Assembly (NCBI RefSeq): GCF_008930665.1
Contig: NZ_PQMG01000003.1
Coordinates: 1 to 64,000 of the forward strand
DNA length: 64,000 nt
Direction: 5' to 3'
Origin: Corynebacterium sp. 74A
Lineage (GTDB): Bacteria; Actinomycetota; Actinomycetes; Mycobacteriales; Mycobacteriaceae
Shown one piece after another: positions 10,988 to 19,635 of the stretch; position 1 is the first letter of the stretch, and each line of letters begins with the position of its first letter. A program made the translations under genes and the position numbers. The notes beneath the pieces were generated by a model that was given only the letters and a program-made list of their open reading frames with translations, was not told the origin of the DNA and did not search any database.

Positions 10988-12121
10988 TCAGCACATTCCG
11001 GCGACGCGAGCCACCTCAACAATCCGCGGAAACTCCTCCACGATGCGCACAATATCCTCCTCGCGCGTGGTGCGCCCCAGCGTCATACGCACCGCCGAGC
11101 GCGCATCCGCCTCGGATACCCCCATCGCCAGCAATACCTCGCTCGCGCGGTTCACCCCGGCCGCGCACGCCGAGCCCGTGGCACACTCGATCCCGGCACT
11201 ATCGGCGAGCATGATCAAGCTATCGCCCTCCGCCCCGGGCACACTGAAGTGCAGATGCCCCGGCAAGAGCTGCTGCCCCTCACCATGCATGAGCACATTC
11301 TCGATGGAGCCCCGAAGTCCACTGCGTAGTCGCTCCCGTAAATCTTCTAGGCGCTGCTTTTCGACGCTCATCTCCGCGCACGCCTCCCGCACAGCCGCAG
11401 CCGTGGCCACTGCCCCCGCCACGTCTACTGTGCCGGGGCGGATACCGCGCTGTTGCCCGCCGCCACACAGAATCGGCTGCGGCGCCGGCGAGCGTCGCGC
11501 GAGGAGTAGACCCACCCCGCGAGGACCGCCGAATTTATGCGCGCTCGCCGCCAGGGTGTGTGCCCCGAGCTCACGGAAACTCACTGGGATGTGCCCCACC
11601 GCCTGGACGGCGTCGATATGCACGGGCGTATCCACCGCCGCGGCTGCATCCACCAGAGTTTCTACTGGCTGCACGACCCCGGTTTCGTTATTGGCCAACA
11701 TCATCGTGGCCACCGAGTGCGGTGTGGACAGCACCGAGCGGATGGAGTCTTCTTCCACCGCGCCGCCGGGGCTGACGGTGAAATATTCGTATTCGCGGCG
11801 AGCCACGACCTCCCGCACAGCTGGGTGCTCGATCGGGCTACTCGCCACGGGCAGCTCGGGCTGGGCCTGCGCAAACCCAGCGACGGCCAGATTGTCTGCC
11901 TCAGTCCCCGAACTGCAGAAAATCACCTCGATGGGTTCGCAATCGAGGCACTCGGCAATAGTTTCACGCGCCTCGGACAGCAGCGCATTCGCCGCCCGCC
12001 CCGAGCTGTACTGCCCGCCGGGGTTGAGCGCCCCCGAGGCCTCGATCCACGCCTGGCGAGCGGTGTCGCGCAGCGGTGCTGTTGCTGCGTAGTCCAGATA
12101 GATGCGCTTCATTGCTTCCAT
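10988..12121 (-). CDS. Cysteine desulfurase (IscS/NifS family)
   Basis: Removes sulfur from cysteine for Fe-S clusters and tRNA thiolation. The protein opens with the hallmark YLDYAATAP, has the PLP lysine in ASAHKFGGPRG and the active cysteine in ATGSACAAG. The start is probably the ATG at 12121 (TAGGAGAAGCC before it), giving 377 residues; an ATG 9 bases in is the alternative. It lies downstream of etfBA, as in C. glutamicum. Word-1 cores lie at 11323 and 12086. Confidence 0.93.
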   Translation of the reverse strand: MEAMKRIYLDYAATAPLRDTARQAWIEASGALNPGGQYSSGRAANALLSEARETIAECLDCEPIEVIFCSSGTEADNLAVAGFAQAQPELPVASSPIEHPAVREVVARREYEYFTVSPGGAVEEDSIRSVLSTPHSVATMMLANNETGVVQPVETLVDAAAAVDTPVHIDAVQAVGHIPVSFRELGAHTLAASAHKFGGPRGVGLLLARRSPAPQPILCGGGQQRGIRPGTVDVAGAVATAAAVREACAEMSVEKQRLEDLRERLRSGLRGSIENVLMHGEGQQLLPGHLHFSVPGAEGDSLIMLADSAGIECATGSACAAGVNRASEVLLAMGVSEADARSAVRMTLGRTTREEDIVRIVEEFPRIVEVARVAGMC

Positions 12122-12143
12122 GGCTTCTCCTACATCCGGTCGT

Positions 12144-12160
12144 GCTACTACGCAGTAGAG
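12144..12160 (+). repeat. Word-1 copy, full length
   Basis: GCTACTACGCAGTAGAG, in the spacer between etfA and the desulfurase, 22 bases before the desulfurase ATG. It is identical to the pabAB copy at 8606. Confidence 0.85.
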
Positions 12161-12229
12161 CCCCATTCCGTACTCCCTACCCGCGCCTGCCGCTACCCCC
12201 AAGTGAAGGGCACGGGTGAAGGGGTTGTT

Positions 12230-13180
12230 CTAGCCGCGACGGTTGTTAATCTCCTCGATCAGCTGCGGCACCACCTCGTCGACATCGCCGACCACGCCGA
12301 AGTCCGCGATCTCGAAGATCGGGGCGTCTTCATCGCTATTGATCACTACGATGCGCTTGGAGGTCTGCATACCGGATTTATGCTGGATGGCACCGGAGAG
12401 ACCAAGGCCGATATACAGATCCGGCGAGACAGTCACACCGGTTTGGCCGATCTGATAGTTGCCGTCGTAGAAGCCCTCGTCCACTGCGTCGCGGGTCGCC
12501 CCCACCGCACCGTCGAAAAGATCCGCCAGCGGCTCGGCCAGAGCCTTAAAGCCATCGGCAGAAGACAGGCCACGCCCACCGGCCACCACCACAGGCGCCT
12601 GGGTGAGCTGCGGACGATCCCCACGCTCGGTGGGGATGAAGGAGTGGACCTGAGCATCCAGCGGCGAGGAGTCGGGCAGATCGATAGTGGCCAGCGCCCC
12701 AGCGGCCGGTGCCGCGTCTGGAGTGATAGCGCCGCCGCGCAGCGCATAGATCGGGCTCTCGCCGCCCACAGCGGCTGTCACCGAGTACTGGTCGCCGAAG
12801 ATAGACTGCGATGCGGTGCCATCGGGGTTGATCGCCACCACATCGTTGAGCACGCCCGAGGCGACACGCGCCGCCAGCCGCCCGGCGATCTCAGATCCAG
12901 CTACCCCGGCTGCCACCACGATCGGGCCGGGCTGGCCCGCGGCGAGCATCGACAGGGCATCAACCTCGGGGATGATGAGCCGCTCGGTGACGGAGTCCGA
13001 CTCGGCAGCGATCACCATCTCCGCGCCCCACTGCCCCAGCTGGGCGGCAAAATCCTCGGCGGTACCGGGGGTGCCCACCACCACCGCCGAGACCTCGCCG
13101 AGCTGGCGGCCAGCGCTAATCAGCTCGGCCGTGACTGCGTCGAGCTCACCATTGGAATGCTTGACAAGTACGTACGTCAT
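12230..13180 (-). CDS. etfA: Electron transfer flavoprotein alpha subunit
   Basis: A 316-residue FAD-binding subunit that passes electrons from acyl-CoA and other dehydrogenases to the quinone pool. The C-terminal FAD domain is clear: VVAGGRGL (about residues 193-200), GQTGVTVSPDLYIGLGLSG and the closing NSDEDAPIF. It lies 30 bases downstream of etfB and is surely co-transcribed. Confidence 0.94.
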   Translation of the reverse strand: MTYVLVKHSNGELDAVTAELISAGRQLGEVSAVVVGTPGTAEDFAAQLGQWGAEMVIAAESDSVTERLIIPEVDALSMLAAGQPGPIVVAAGVAGSEIAGRLAARVASGVLNDVVAINPDGTASQSIFGDQYSVTAAVGGESPIYALRGGAITPDAAPAAGALATIDLPDSSPLDAQVHSFIPTERGDRPQLTQAPVVVAGGRGLSSADGFKALAEPLADLFDGAVGATRDAVDEGFYDGNYQIGQTGVTVSPDLYIGLGLSGAIQHKSGMQTSKRIVVINSDEDAPIFEIADFGVVGDVDEVVPQLIEEINNRRG

Positions 13181-13210
13181 TGTTGTTCACTACGCCTTTC
13201 TGACTGCGCT

Positions 13211-14008
13211 TTAGAGCAGGCCCTCGGAGGACAGGTAATCGGCGATGGCCTTCGCACCGTCACCGTTGTCGCGGACAATCTGGCCGGAGCCGCGCTCCGG
13301 ACGCGGCGTGGCGGACTGCACCACGGTGGCGGAGTGGGCCACGCCCACCTGGGAGGGATCCACCCCGATAGCGGCTAGATCGATCCGCGTGATCTCGGCC
13401 TTCTTGGCAGCCATAATGCCCTTGAAGTTAGGAAAGCGCGGCTTCGCGGCGCGCTCACTGATGGAGACAACAGCTGGGTAGGAGGCACTCATTTCGTAGC
13501 TTCCCTGGTGGTCGGTGCGCGTGGCCTGCACGGTCCCTGCCTCCGGATCGGCGTCCACATCCGCCACCATGGTCAGCGCCGGGAGCTGGCGATACTCCGC
13601 CAGAATGCCCGGGATCATGCCCATCTGCCCATCAGAGGAGGCATTACCAGCAATAATGAGCGCCACATCGTCGATGGTGTTGATCGCGTTATGCAGCGCC
13701 CAGGCTGTTCCCATCGTGTCGGAGCCCGCCAGAGAATCGTCGACAAGCAATACCGCGTCATCGGCACCCATGGCGAGAGCCTTGCGCAGGCACTCCTCGG
13801 CGCCCTCGGGGCCCATGCTCAGCGCCACCACGCGGAAGCCGGCATCGGGGTGCGCCTCTTTGATGCGTAGTGCCTGTTCCACCGAGTACTCGTTGATCTC
13901 ATCGATCACCTCATCCGCAGCCTCGCGATCGAGGGTGAAATCCTCCTCGAGCGACTTCGTGGACCACGTATCGGGTACGTGCTTGACCAGTGCAACCAAT
14001 GCTGGCAT
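13211..14008 (-). CDS. etfB: Electron transfer flavoprotein beta subunit
   Basis: Partner of EtfA, with the AMP-binding fold. ALVALVKHVPDTW at the N-terminus and DDAVLLVDDSLAGSDTMGTAWAL-type middle are typical. I choose the ATG at 14008, giving 265 residues; a TTG at 14020 sits directly against the AAGGAGA ribosome site and is less likely. The pair feeds beta-oxidation or amino-acid dehydrogenases. A word-1 core is at 13864. Confidence 0.93.
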   Translation of the reverse strand: MPALVALVKHVPDTWSTKSLEEDFTLDREAADEVIDEINEYSVEQALRIKEAHPDAGFRVVALSMGPEGAEECLRKALAMGADDAVLLVDDSLAGSDTMGTAWALHNAINTIDDVALIIAGNASSDGQMGMIPGILAEYRQLPALTMVADVDADPEAGTVQATRTDHQGSYEMSASYPAVVSISERAAKPRFPNFKGIMAAKKAEITRIDLAAIGVDPSQVGVAHSATVVQSATPRPERGSGQIVRDNGDGAKAIADYLSSEGLL

Positions 14009-14064
14009 GAGCTCGTTCAATCTCCTTCGGGCAGTATTTCAACACACTTTTGTTGTCTATTTGC

Positions 14065-15237
14065 TTAGCGGACACCATCGTAATGCTTCCGCGGATGGCA
14101 GACAAAGGCCATCGCGCCCCGATCGAGGCGGGCGATCACGCAGGCATAGGCCTGCGATCCACGCAGTTTCAGTTTTTTGCGTAAGACATCGGGATCCACA
14201 TCCACCCCACGCACCAAAATTTCCAGGCTTCCCGCCGCGCGCCGCTTCATCACCTGCCGCAGCTGCTTCAATGGCACGGCCTCAAGCACCTCGAAGCCGC
14301 TCGCGCCCGGCGGGATCTGCTCGCCAGTGAGATAGGCAATGTGCTCATTCAGCATCCACAGCCCATGACGCTGGGCATAGGCGCGCACCAGCCCCGCCCG
14401 CACCACGGCCCCATCGGGGTCGATGATATAGCGGCCCACCTCGCCCACGGGCGCCTCCGGCGGCTCCTCGGCGCTGGTGTAGCGATCCACCGTGCCCGCC
14501 TCATCAATCACCCAGGCCTCGCGGCCGCTCGCGCCGAGCTGCTCGGAATAGAGACAGGTTTCTTTGACCGCCCCCGCCACGCTCGCCACGGTTACTAGCC
14601 CCGGCCATTCTGCGTAGTCGATACCCGGGGCGCACTTCACCACCACAGGGGTATCCGGATAGGCCGCCAGAAGATCCGGCAGCGGCGGCACCAGATCCTG
14701 CACCTTGGTGATGCGCCGCCCGCCAGCCCGGCGCGCCGGATCCGCCAGCACCACATCGGCGTCGGGCGCCACCGGGGCGAGGGCATCGGCGCGCACGCAC
14801 CACCCCTGCGCCAGGTTGTGGGCCGCCATGGCCACCCGCGCCGGATCGAGATCCGAACCGAGATAGCGCAGCCCGGCGTGGGTGAGTTCGAGGCCCTCGC
14901 TGCCAATCGAGCAGGTGACATCAGTGACCAACGCCTGCTCTCCACACAGCGCCCGTAGCCGCTCGGCGCGGGCGGCCGCCACCTGCCACGGGGTGGCCTG
15001 TTGGGCGGATTCTTGGCACATCAGCAGCGCCTCGCCACCAGTGCGGAACTTCTGCGCTGCAGAGCGGCGAGCACTCACCAGCTCAACGACGGCGCGACCA
15101 TAGTCGCTGAACTCCGCGCGGGCCGCGGCGTGATCGGCGATCATGCTCGCCTTCGTGCAGGCATGCTCCCGCGCCCAGTGCGCGATGGCGGGACCGTGGG
15201 ATGCGAGAAAATGCACCTCGCTCGGGCTCAAGGACAT
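14065..15237 (-). CDS. SAM-dependent methyltransferase with THUMP-like C-terminal domain
   Basis: A 390-residue class I methyltransferase. TDVTCSIGSEGLEL (about residues 99-112) is the SAM loop, GSDLDP the acidic strand end, and VVLADPARRAGGRR stands where N/DPPY motifs sit, a variant typical of this actinobacterial family. The C-terminal third (EILVRGVDVDPDVLRKKL) is the THUMP-like part, suggesting an RNA substrate. The target is unknown. A word-1 core is at 14611. Confidence 0.82.
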   Translation of the reverse strand: MSLSPSEVHFLASHGPAIAHWAREHACTKASMIADHAAARAEFSDYGRAVVELVSARRSAAQKFRTGGEALLMCQESAQQATPWQVAAARAERLRALCGEQALVTDVTCSIGSEGLELTHAGLRYLGSDLDPARVAMAAHNLAQGWCVRADALAPVAPDADVVLADPARRAGGRRITKVQDLVPPLPDLLAAYPDTPVVVKCAPGIDYAEWPGLVTVASVAGAVKETCLYSEQLGASGREAWVIDEAGTVDRYTSAEEPPEAPVGEVGRYIIDPDGAVVRAGLVRAYAQRHGLWMLNEHIAYLTGEQIPPGASGFEVLEAVPLKQLRQVMKRRAAGSLEILVRGVDVDPDVLRKKLKLRGSQAYACVIARLDRGAMAFVCHPRKHYDGVR

Positions 15238-15266
15238 AGCCCTACAGTGTAGTTGCCGCCCTCACT

Positions 15267-15283
15267 GCTACTACGCATCAGAG
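15267..15283 (+). repeat. Word-1 copy that supplies the NUDIX gene's stop codon
   Basis: GCTACTACGCATCAGAG on the plus strand. Read on the minus strand, its TAG (15273-15271) ends the NUDIX gene, and its other bases code the last residues (SDA). Confidence 0.85.
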
Positions 15284-16092
15284 ATCACACGTCCGAAATA
15301 GCTGTTGCATTCCGGCTTATCGACGATCGGCTCCATGTCTACCTCTGGCAGCGTCGCACAGAGCGCGGCGACAGAATCCACGGCGCTGAGCACCCGCAGC
15401 TTCGACCAGGTCGGCAGCACGAGCTGTACCGTCCCCTCAGCCCACCGTGCAAGCAGCTCCTGGGGCCGATACCAGCCGGCCGTCGTGGTTTCCCCAGAGA
15501 CCGCATCGGGTCGCTGTTCGCGCGGCGCGACCACCACGAAAGAAAAAGCGTCGAAGCTGCGCGCCGCGCCTGGAGGGCCGATCCAACGGGCAAAGGGGTG
15601 CAGCAGCGAGGACGCTATCTGCAGCTGCTGGGTGTGCAGGAAATCGCCGAAGCCGAGCTGCTTGGCCTCGAGCGCGAGGCGTTGCTGATGAAACCTGTCC
15701 GCCCGCCGCAGCAGCTCCTGCGTGCCGTCGAAGGCAATGAGCGTGCCGGTTTCTTCGAAGAGTTCGCGGACCGCGGCGGTCACAATCGCCGCGGCGTGGC
15801 TCGGCGTAACTCCGAGTCGGTGCGACCACTGCTCAGGCGACGGCCCCTGCCACAGCGCAGTGTGCATGGCGGAAGAAAGATAGTCGCCTCGGTCTACCCC
15901 TCCGCCGGGAAATACCGTGGCCGAGGGGAAGGTGGGCATGGAGTTCACTCGGTGCTGGGCATAGACCTCAAGACCGGCCTGTCCGTCGCGCACTAACACC
16001 ACCGTGGCCGCCAGCCGCGGTGTGGGCGGAGTGTGGCCCGGCGGCAGCCGCAGGGCGGCCTGGGAGAGATCGCGGGCGGTGGGACGCTCCAT
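15271..16092 (-). CDS. NUDIX hydrolase
   Basis: A 273-residue hydrolase of nucleoside diphosphates linked to X. The NUDIX box is present: FPGGGVDRGDY (about residues 60-70), then an insertion and AAVRELFEETGTLI (about residues 106-119). The insertion resembles NUDT7/19 CoA-pyrophosphatase-like members, so a CoA-type substrate is possible. The start is the ATG at 16092; a GTG directly before it is an alternative. The gene is bracketed by two inverted word-1 copies, one touching the start and one containing the stop. Confidence 0.85.
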   Translation of the reverse strand: MERPTARDLSQAALRLPPGHTPPTPRLAATVVLVRDGQAGLEVYAQHRVNSMPTFPSATVFPGGGVDRGDYLSSAMHTALWQGPSPEQWSHRLGVTPSHAAAIVTAAVRELFEETGTLIAFDGTQELLRRADRFHQQRLALEAKQLGFGDFLHTQQLQIASSLLHPFARWIGPPGAARSFDAFSFVVVAPREQRPDAVSGETTTAGWYRPQELLARWAEGTVQLVLPTWSKLRVLSAVDSVAALCATLPEVDMEPIVDKPECNSYFGRVISDA

Positions 16093-16094
16093 CA

Positions 16095-16111
16095 CTCTGC
16101 TGCGTAGTAGC
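16095..16111 (-). repeat. Word-1 copy abutting the NUDIX start
   Basis: The minus strand reads GCTACTACGCAGCAGAG, followed after two bases by the NUDIX ATG. Its AGAG is the only purine-rich stretch near the start. It fills nearly the whole gap to the ABC ATPase stop. Confidence 0.85.
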
Positions 16112-16112
16112 C

Positions 16113-16970
16113 CTAGGAACGCGGGGCGCGGTGCGCCCCACCGGTGCGGGAGCGACGGGCGAAATAGCGGCCGTCGATGCGATCTAGGGTGATCTGCTGG
16201 TGGAAGGTGGTGGTGAGGTTCTCACTGGTGAGGACATCATCAATGAGACCCTGGGCGACGATGCCGCCCTCGTCGAGAAGCAGTGCGTGGGTGAAACCGC
16301 GGGGGATTTCCTCCACGTGGTGGGTGATCATCACCGTGGCCGGCGCATCGGGGTCCATGGCGAGATCGCCGAGATAGCCCACGAGGTCCTCTCGGCCGCC
16401 GAGGTCCAGGCCTGCGCCCGGTTCGTCGAGAAGCAACAGCTCGGGATTGGTCATCAAGGCGCGGGCGATGAGCACCCGCTTCTTCTCGCCCTCGCTGAGC
16501 GTTCCCCAGGTGCGATCCCGCAGATGCAGGGCGCCCACCTGCTCGAGGGTGTCGATGGCGTGCTCGAAGTCCATTTCCTCATAGGCCTCGCGCCAGCGGC
16601 CGAGAATGGCGTAGCCGGCAGAGATCACCAGATCCGCCACCTTTTCATCCTCGGGGATGCGGGTGCCGATCGCCGAGGAGGTCATGCCGATCATGGTGCG
16701 CAGATCACGCATATCGGTCTTGCCCACTTGCTCGCCCATGAGAAAGGCCACACCACTGGTGGGGAAGGCTTCTGCGGCGGCCAGGCGGAACAGGGTGGTC
16801 TTGCCCGCACCGTTCGGGCCGATCACCACCCAGCGCTCGTCCAGCTCCACCTGCCAGGTGATATCGCCCAGGAGGGCGCGACCATCGCGCACGAAGGAAA
16901 TATCGCGAAAATCGATCAGCAGGTCCGGATCCGTGGGGGCTACAGGCGAGGAACTCATAGCCTCCATCAT
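16113..16970 (-). CDS. Orphan ABC-type ATPase
   Basis: A single ABC ATPase of about 285 residues. The Walker A is GPNGAGKTT, the signature LSEGEKKRV and the Walker B LLLLDEPGAGLD, with the switch histidine in ITHHVEE. No membrane subunit lies beside it, so it may serve a distant transporter or be a soluble YlmA/ModF-type ATPase. The start is uncertain among ATGs at 16970, 16967 and 16958; only the last has a nearby GGAGG, very close. The frame runs back to 17099 without support. Confidence 0.85.
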   Translation of the reverse strand: MMEAMSSSPVAPTDPDLLIDFRDISFVRDGRALLGDITWQVELDERWVVIGPNGAGKTTLFRLAAAEAFPTSGVAFLMGEQVGKTDMRDLRTMIGMTSSAIGTRIPEDEKVADLVISAGYAILGRWREAYEEMDFEHAIDTLEQVGALHLRDRTWGTLSEGEKKRVLIARALMTNPELLLLDEPGAGLDLGGREDLVGYLGDLAMDPDAPATVMITHHVEEIPRGFTHALLLDEGGIVAQGLIDDVLTSENLTTTFHQQITLDRIDGRYFARRSRTGGAHRAPRS

Positions 16971-17266
16971 GGCGGAAAAATGCAGTGCTGTGGGCGAGCC
17001 ACACCCTGGCCTCCCCCTGCGGCGCCCTAGCTGCGCCCCAGCAGTGCCCCAGCGGCTGCGGTGGCGCGTGGCGGGATCGATTGAGCGCGGGGCGAGCACT
17101 GGTCACTATCACCTATAACTGTGGTCAAAATACCAAAAGCAGCACCCTGTAATTCCCCTTCTAAGCCAGTAGACTTGGGGTTCAACGTCGCATCGTCTAT
17201 ACAAAATCGTCTATATAAAACTGCCCCGCGCTCGAGCCCTTTTCAGGCGGCGCGGAGCGAGAGAAA
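16971..17266. other. Divergent promoter region, ABC ATPase / glgE
   Basis: A 296-base spacer without a gene. It holds an A+T-rich stretch with a 14-base tandem repeat (17192-17219) and a G+C-rich leader just before glgE, where CCGCGC and GCGCGG could pair (about 17224-17255). Confidence 0.6.
17192..17219 (+). repeat. Tandem 14-base repeat upstream of glgE
   Basis: ATCGTCTATACAAA is followed directly by ATCGTCTATATAAA, 13 of 14 bases alike. Each unit contains a -10-like TATACA/TATATA, so this is either a doubled promoter element or two adjacent binding sites for a regulator of glgE. Confidence 0.65.
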
Positions 17267-19309
17267 GTGGTGTCTATTGTGACTGGCAGACTCGGTATTG
17301 ATGACGTCCGCCCGTACATCTCAGGGAATCGTTGCCCCTCCAAGGCCGTCGTTGGTGAGGTCGTTCCCGTCTTCGCCCTCGTCTGGCGCGAGGGGCATGA
17401 TGCTATTTCCGCCACCCTCAACGTTAAAGGACCCAAAGAGTCCTCCGTGGCTCCGAAGATGAAGCGCATCCCGATGAGCGCCGATGCCTTCGACCAGGAC
17501 GAGCACCACGCGATCTTCGTGCCCGATGTGCCGGGCCAGTGGAGCTTCCGCGTGGACGCCTGGTCCGATCCCATGGCCACCTGGCGCCACGCGGTCACCG
17601 CGAAAATCCACGCCGGCCAGTCCGCGGCCGAGCTGGCCAACGATCTGGAGACCGGCGCCCAGCTATTCGAGCGCGCCGCCAAGAAAGCGCCGAAGACCTA
17701 TCAGCAGCAGCTTCTCGACGTCGCCGCCACGCTGCGCTCCGACGCCGAGGTCCGCGCCCGCGTCGCGCCCGCACTCTCGAAGGACATCCTCGGCATCTTG
17801 GACCTGCACCCGCTGCGCGAGCTACTCACCCGCGGCCGCACCCACAAGGTCGAGGTCATGCGCCGCAAGGCACTGGTCAGCTCGTGGTATGAGCTCTTCC
17901 CTCGTTCCACCGGCGGCTGGGATGACTCCGGCGCCCCCGTGCACGGCACCTTCGCCAGCACCGCGGAGCAACTGCCGCGGATTAAGGCCATGGGCTTTGA
18001 TACCGTCTACTTCCCGCCGATCCACCCCATCGGTGAGATCAACCGCAAGGGCCGCAACAACACCCTGGTGACCGAGCCGAACGATGTGGGCTCGCCCTGG
18101 GCCATCGGCTCCAGCGACGGCGGCCATGACGCCGTCCACCCCCAGCTCGGCACCCTCGAGGACTTCGATGCCCTCGTCGCCCGCGCCAAGGAACTGGACC
18201 TCGAAATCGCCCTCGACTTGGCGCTGCAATGCGCCCCCGATCACCCCTGGGCTAAGGATCATCCCGAGTGGTTTACCGTCCTGCCGGACGGCACCATCGC
18301 CTATGCGGAAAACCCGCCCAAGAAGTACCAGGACATCTACCCGCTCAACTTCGACAACGATCAACAGGGCATCTACGACGAAGTCCTGCGCGTGGTGAAG
18401 TTCTGGATTAAACGAGGCGTGACCACCTTCCGCGTAGACAACCCGCACACCAAGCCCACCAACTTCTGGGAGTGGCTCATCGCCACCGTGCATGAAACCA
18501 ACCCCGAGGTGATCTTCCTCGCCGAGGCCTTCACCCGCCGCCCGCGCCTCTACGGCCTGGCCAAGGCAGGGTTCTCGCAGAGCTACACCTACTTCACCTG
18601 GCAGACCTCCAAGCAGGAACTCACCGAGTTCGGCCAAGAGATTGCCCGCATGGCCGATATCTCGCGGCCCAATCTCTTTGTCAATACTCCCGACATTCTC
18701 CACGCCTCCTTGCAGGAAGGCGGCCGCGGCGCCTTCGCTATCCGCGCCACCCTAGCCACCACCCTCTCCCCGCTGTGGGGCATGTACTCCGGCTTCGAGC
18801 TCTACGAAGGCGAGGCCGTGGCCCCTGGCAGCGAAGAGTATATGGACTCCGAGAAATACGAGCTGCGCCCCCGCGACTTCGAGGCCGCACTGCGCAATGG
18901 CGACTCCCTCGAGCCCTATATCACCACCCTCAACCGGATTCGCCACGAGCAGCCCGCCCTGCAGCAGCTGCGCTCCATCCACTTCCACGACATCGACTCC
19001 GACCAGATGATCGCCTACTCCAAGGTGGACGCTCTCACCGGGAACACCGTGCTGGTAATCGTCAATCTCGACCCGTGGAACGAGCACGCAGCGACCGTAC
19101 ACCTCAACATGGAGGCCATCGGCCAGGACTGGGATGCCGAGTTCGAGGTCACCGACCAGATCACCGGCAACCGCTACACCTGGAGCGCCGCCAACTACGT
19201 CAATCTCAAGCCCTGGGAGAACGTCGCGCACATCTTCGTGCTGCCCGACGTACCCCCTGCCCGGCGCGAAGCACTGGCGTGGCGCACCATCGAGGACTAC
19301 CGCCTCTAG
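17267..19309 (+). CDS. glgE: Alpha-1,4-glucan:maltose-1-phosphate maltosyltransferase GlgE
   Basis: Extends alpha-glucan with maltose from maltose-1-phosphate, in the trehalose-to-glycogen route of actinobacteria. The 680 residues are normal for GH13_3. The nucleophile aspartate is in FRVDNPHTKP (about residue 389) and the acid/base glutamate in LAEAFTRRP. The GTG at 17267 follows GGAG at 9 bases; GTGs at 17270 and 17279 are alternatives. glgB follows on the same strand. Confidence 0.95.
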   Translation: MVSIVTGRLGIDDVRPYISGNRCPSKAVVGEVVPVFALVWREGHDAISATLNVKGPKESSVAPKMKRIPMSADAFDQDEHHAIFVPDVPGQWSFRVDAWSDPMATWRHAVTAKIHAGQSAAELANDLETGAQLFERAAKKAPKTYQQQLLDVAATLRSDAEVRARVAPALSKDILGILDLHPLRELLTRGRTHKVEVMRRKALVSSWYELFPRSTGGWDDSGAPVHGTFASTAEQLPRIKAMGFDTVYFPPIHPIGEINRKGRNNTLVTEPNDVGSPWAIGSSDGGHDAVHPQLGTLEDFDALVARAKELDLEIALDLALQCAPDHPWAKDHPEWFTVLPDGTIAYAENPPKKYQDIYPLNFDNDQQGIYDEVLRVVKFWIKRGVTTFRVDNPHTKPTNFWEWLIATVHETNPEVIFLAEAFTRRPRLYGLAKAGFSQSYTYFTWQTSKQELTEFGQEIARMADISRPNLFVNTPDILHASLQEGGRGAFAIRATLATTLSPLWGMYSGFELYEGEAVAPGSEEYMDSEKYELRPRDFEAALRNGDSLEPYITTLNRIRHEQPALQQLRSIHFHDIDSDQMIAYSKVDALTGNTVLVIVNLDPWNEHAATVHLNMEAIGQDWDAEFEVTDQITGNRYTWSAANYVNLKPWENVAHIFVLPDVPPARREALAWRTIEDYRL

Positions 19310-19635
19310 TCCCACCGTCGGCACTGAGGGCTGGCAGCTGCGATGCCCGGCGCGGCACCGACTGCGGCGGGTAGCACTACGCATCAGAGTGCGGGTGGCA
19401 GCGAGACGGCGTCGATAAGCGGCTCGCGCCGCTGAGAACCGCCGCTTCTTAATGCCCCTCCCCCTTCGTAGCATCCGCTCCACCCCAGCCCACAGCGCCG
19501 TGCGCCACCTTGCAAGGGCACGTGCCCACCGCCTATCCGGCCGCAGACACGATAGCTCTCAGACCGATCCGCTACACCGCGTACTCTTCTGCGTAGTAGC
19601 TCAGACACCCGACCATCCGACAGAAAGCTCACCCC
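19310..19635. other. Spacer between glgE and glgB with paired repeats
   Basis: 326 bases without a gene. It contains a composite of word 1 and word 2 (19371-19421) and a second word-1 copy on the other strand (CTGCGTAGTAGC, 19589-19600), about 36 bases before glgB. I see no clear terminator. Confidence 0.7.
19371..19421 (+). repeat. Composite of word 1 and word 2
   Basis: Word 1 (GCACTACGCATCAGAG, 19374-19389) is followed 7 bases later by a long word-2 copy (19397-19421, ending ACGGCGTCGATAAGCG). Both are in plus orientation. This is the cleanest head-to-tail pairing in the window. Confidence 0.85.

Noticed and set aside
13189..13196. Near-core ACTACGCC between etfB and etfA
   Set aside because: One mismatch; not counted among the exact copies, though it may be a decayed one.
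11537..13378. A 613-codon plus-strand frame
   Set aside because: Antisense to the desulfurase and etfA/etfB; an artefact of high G+C.
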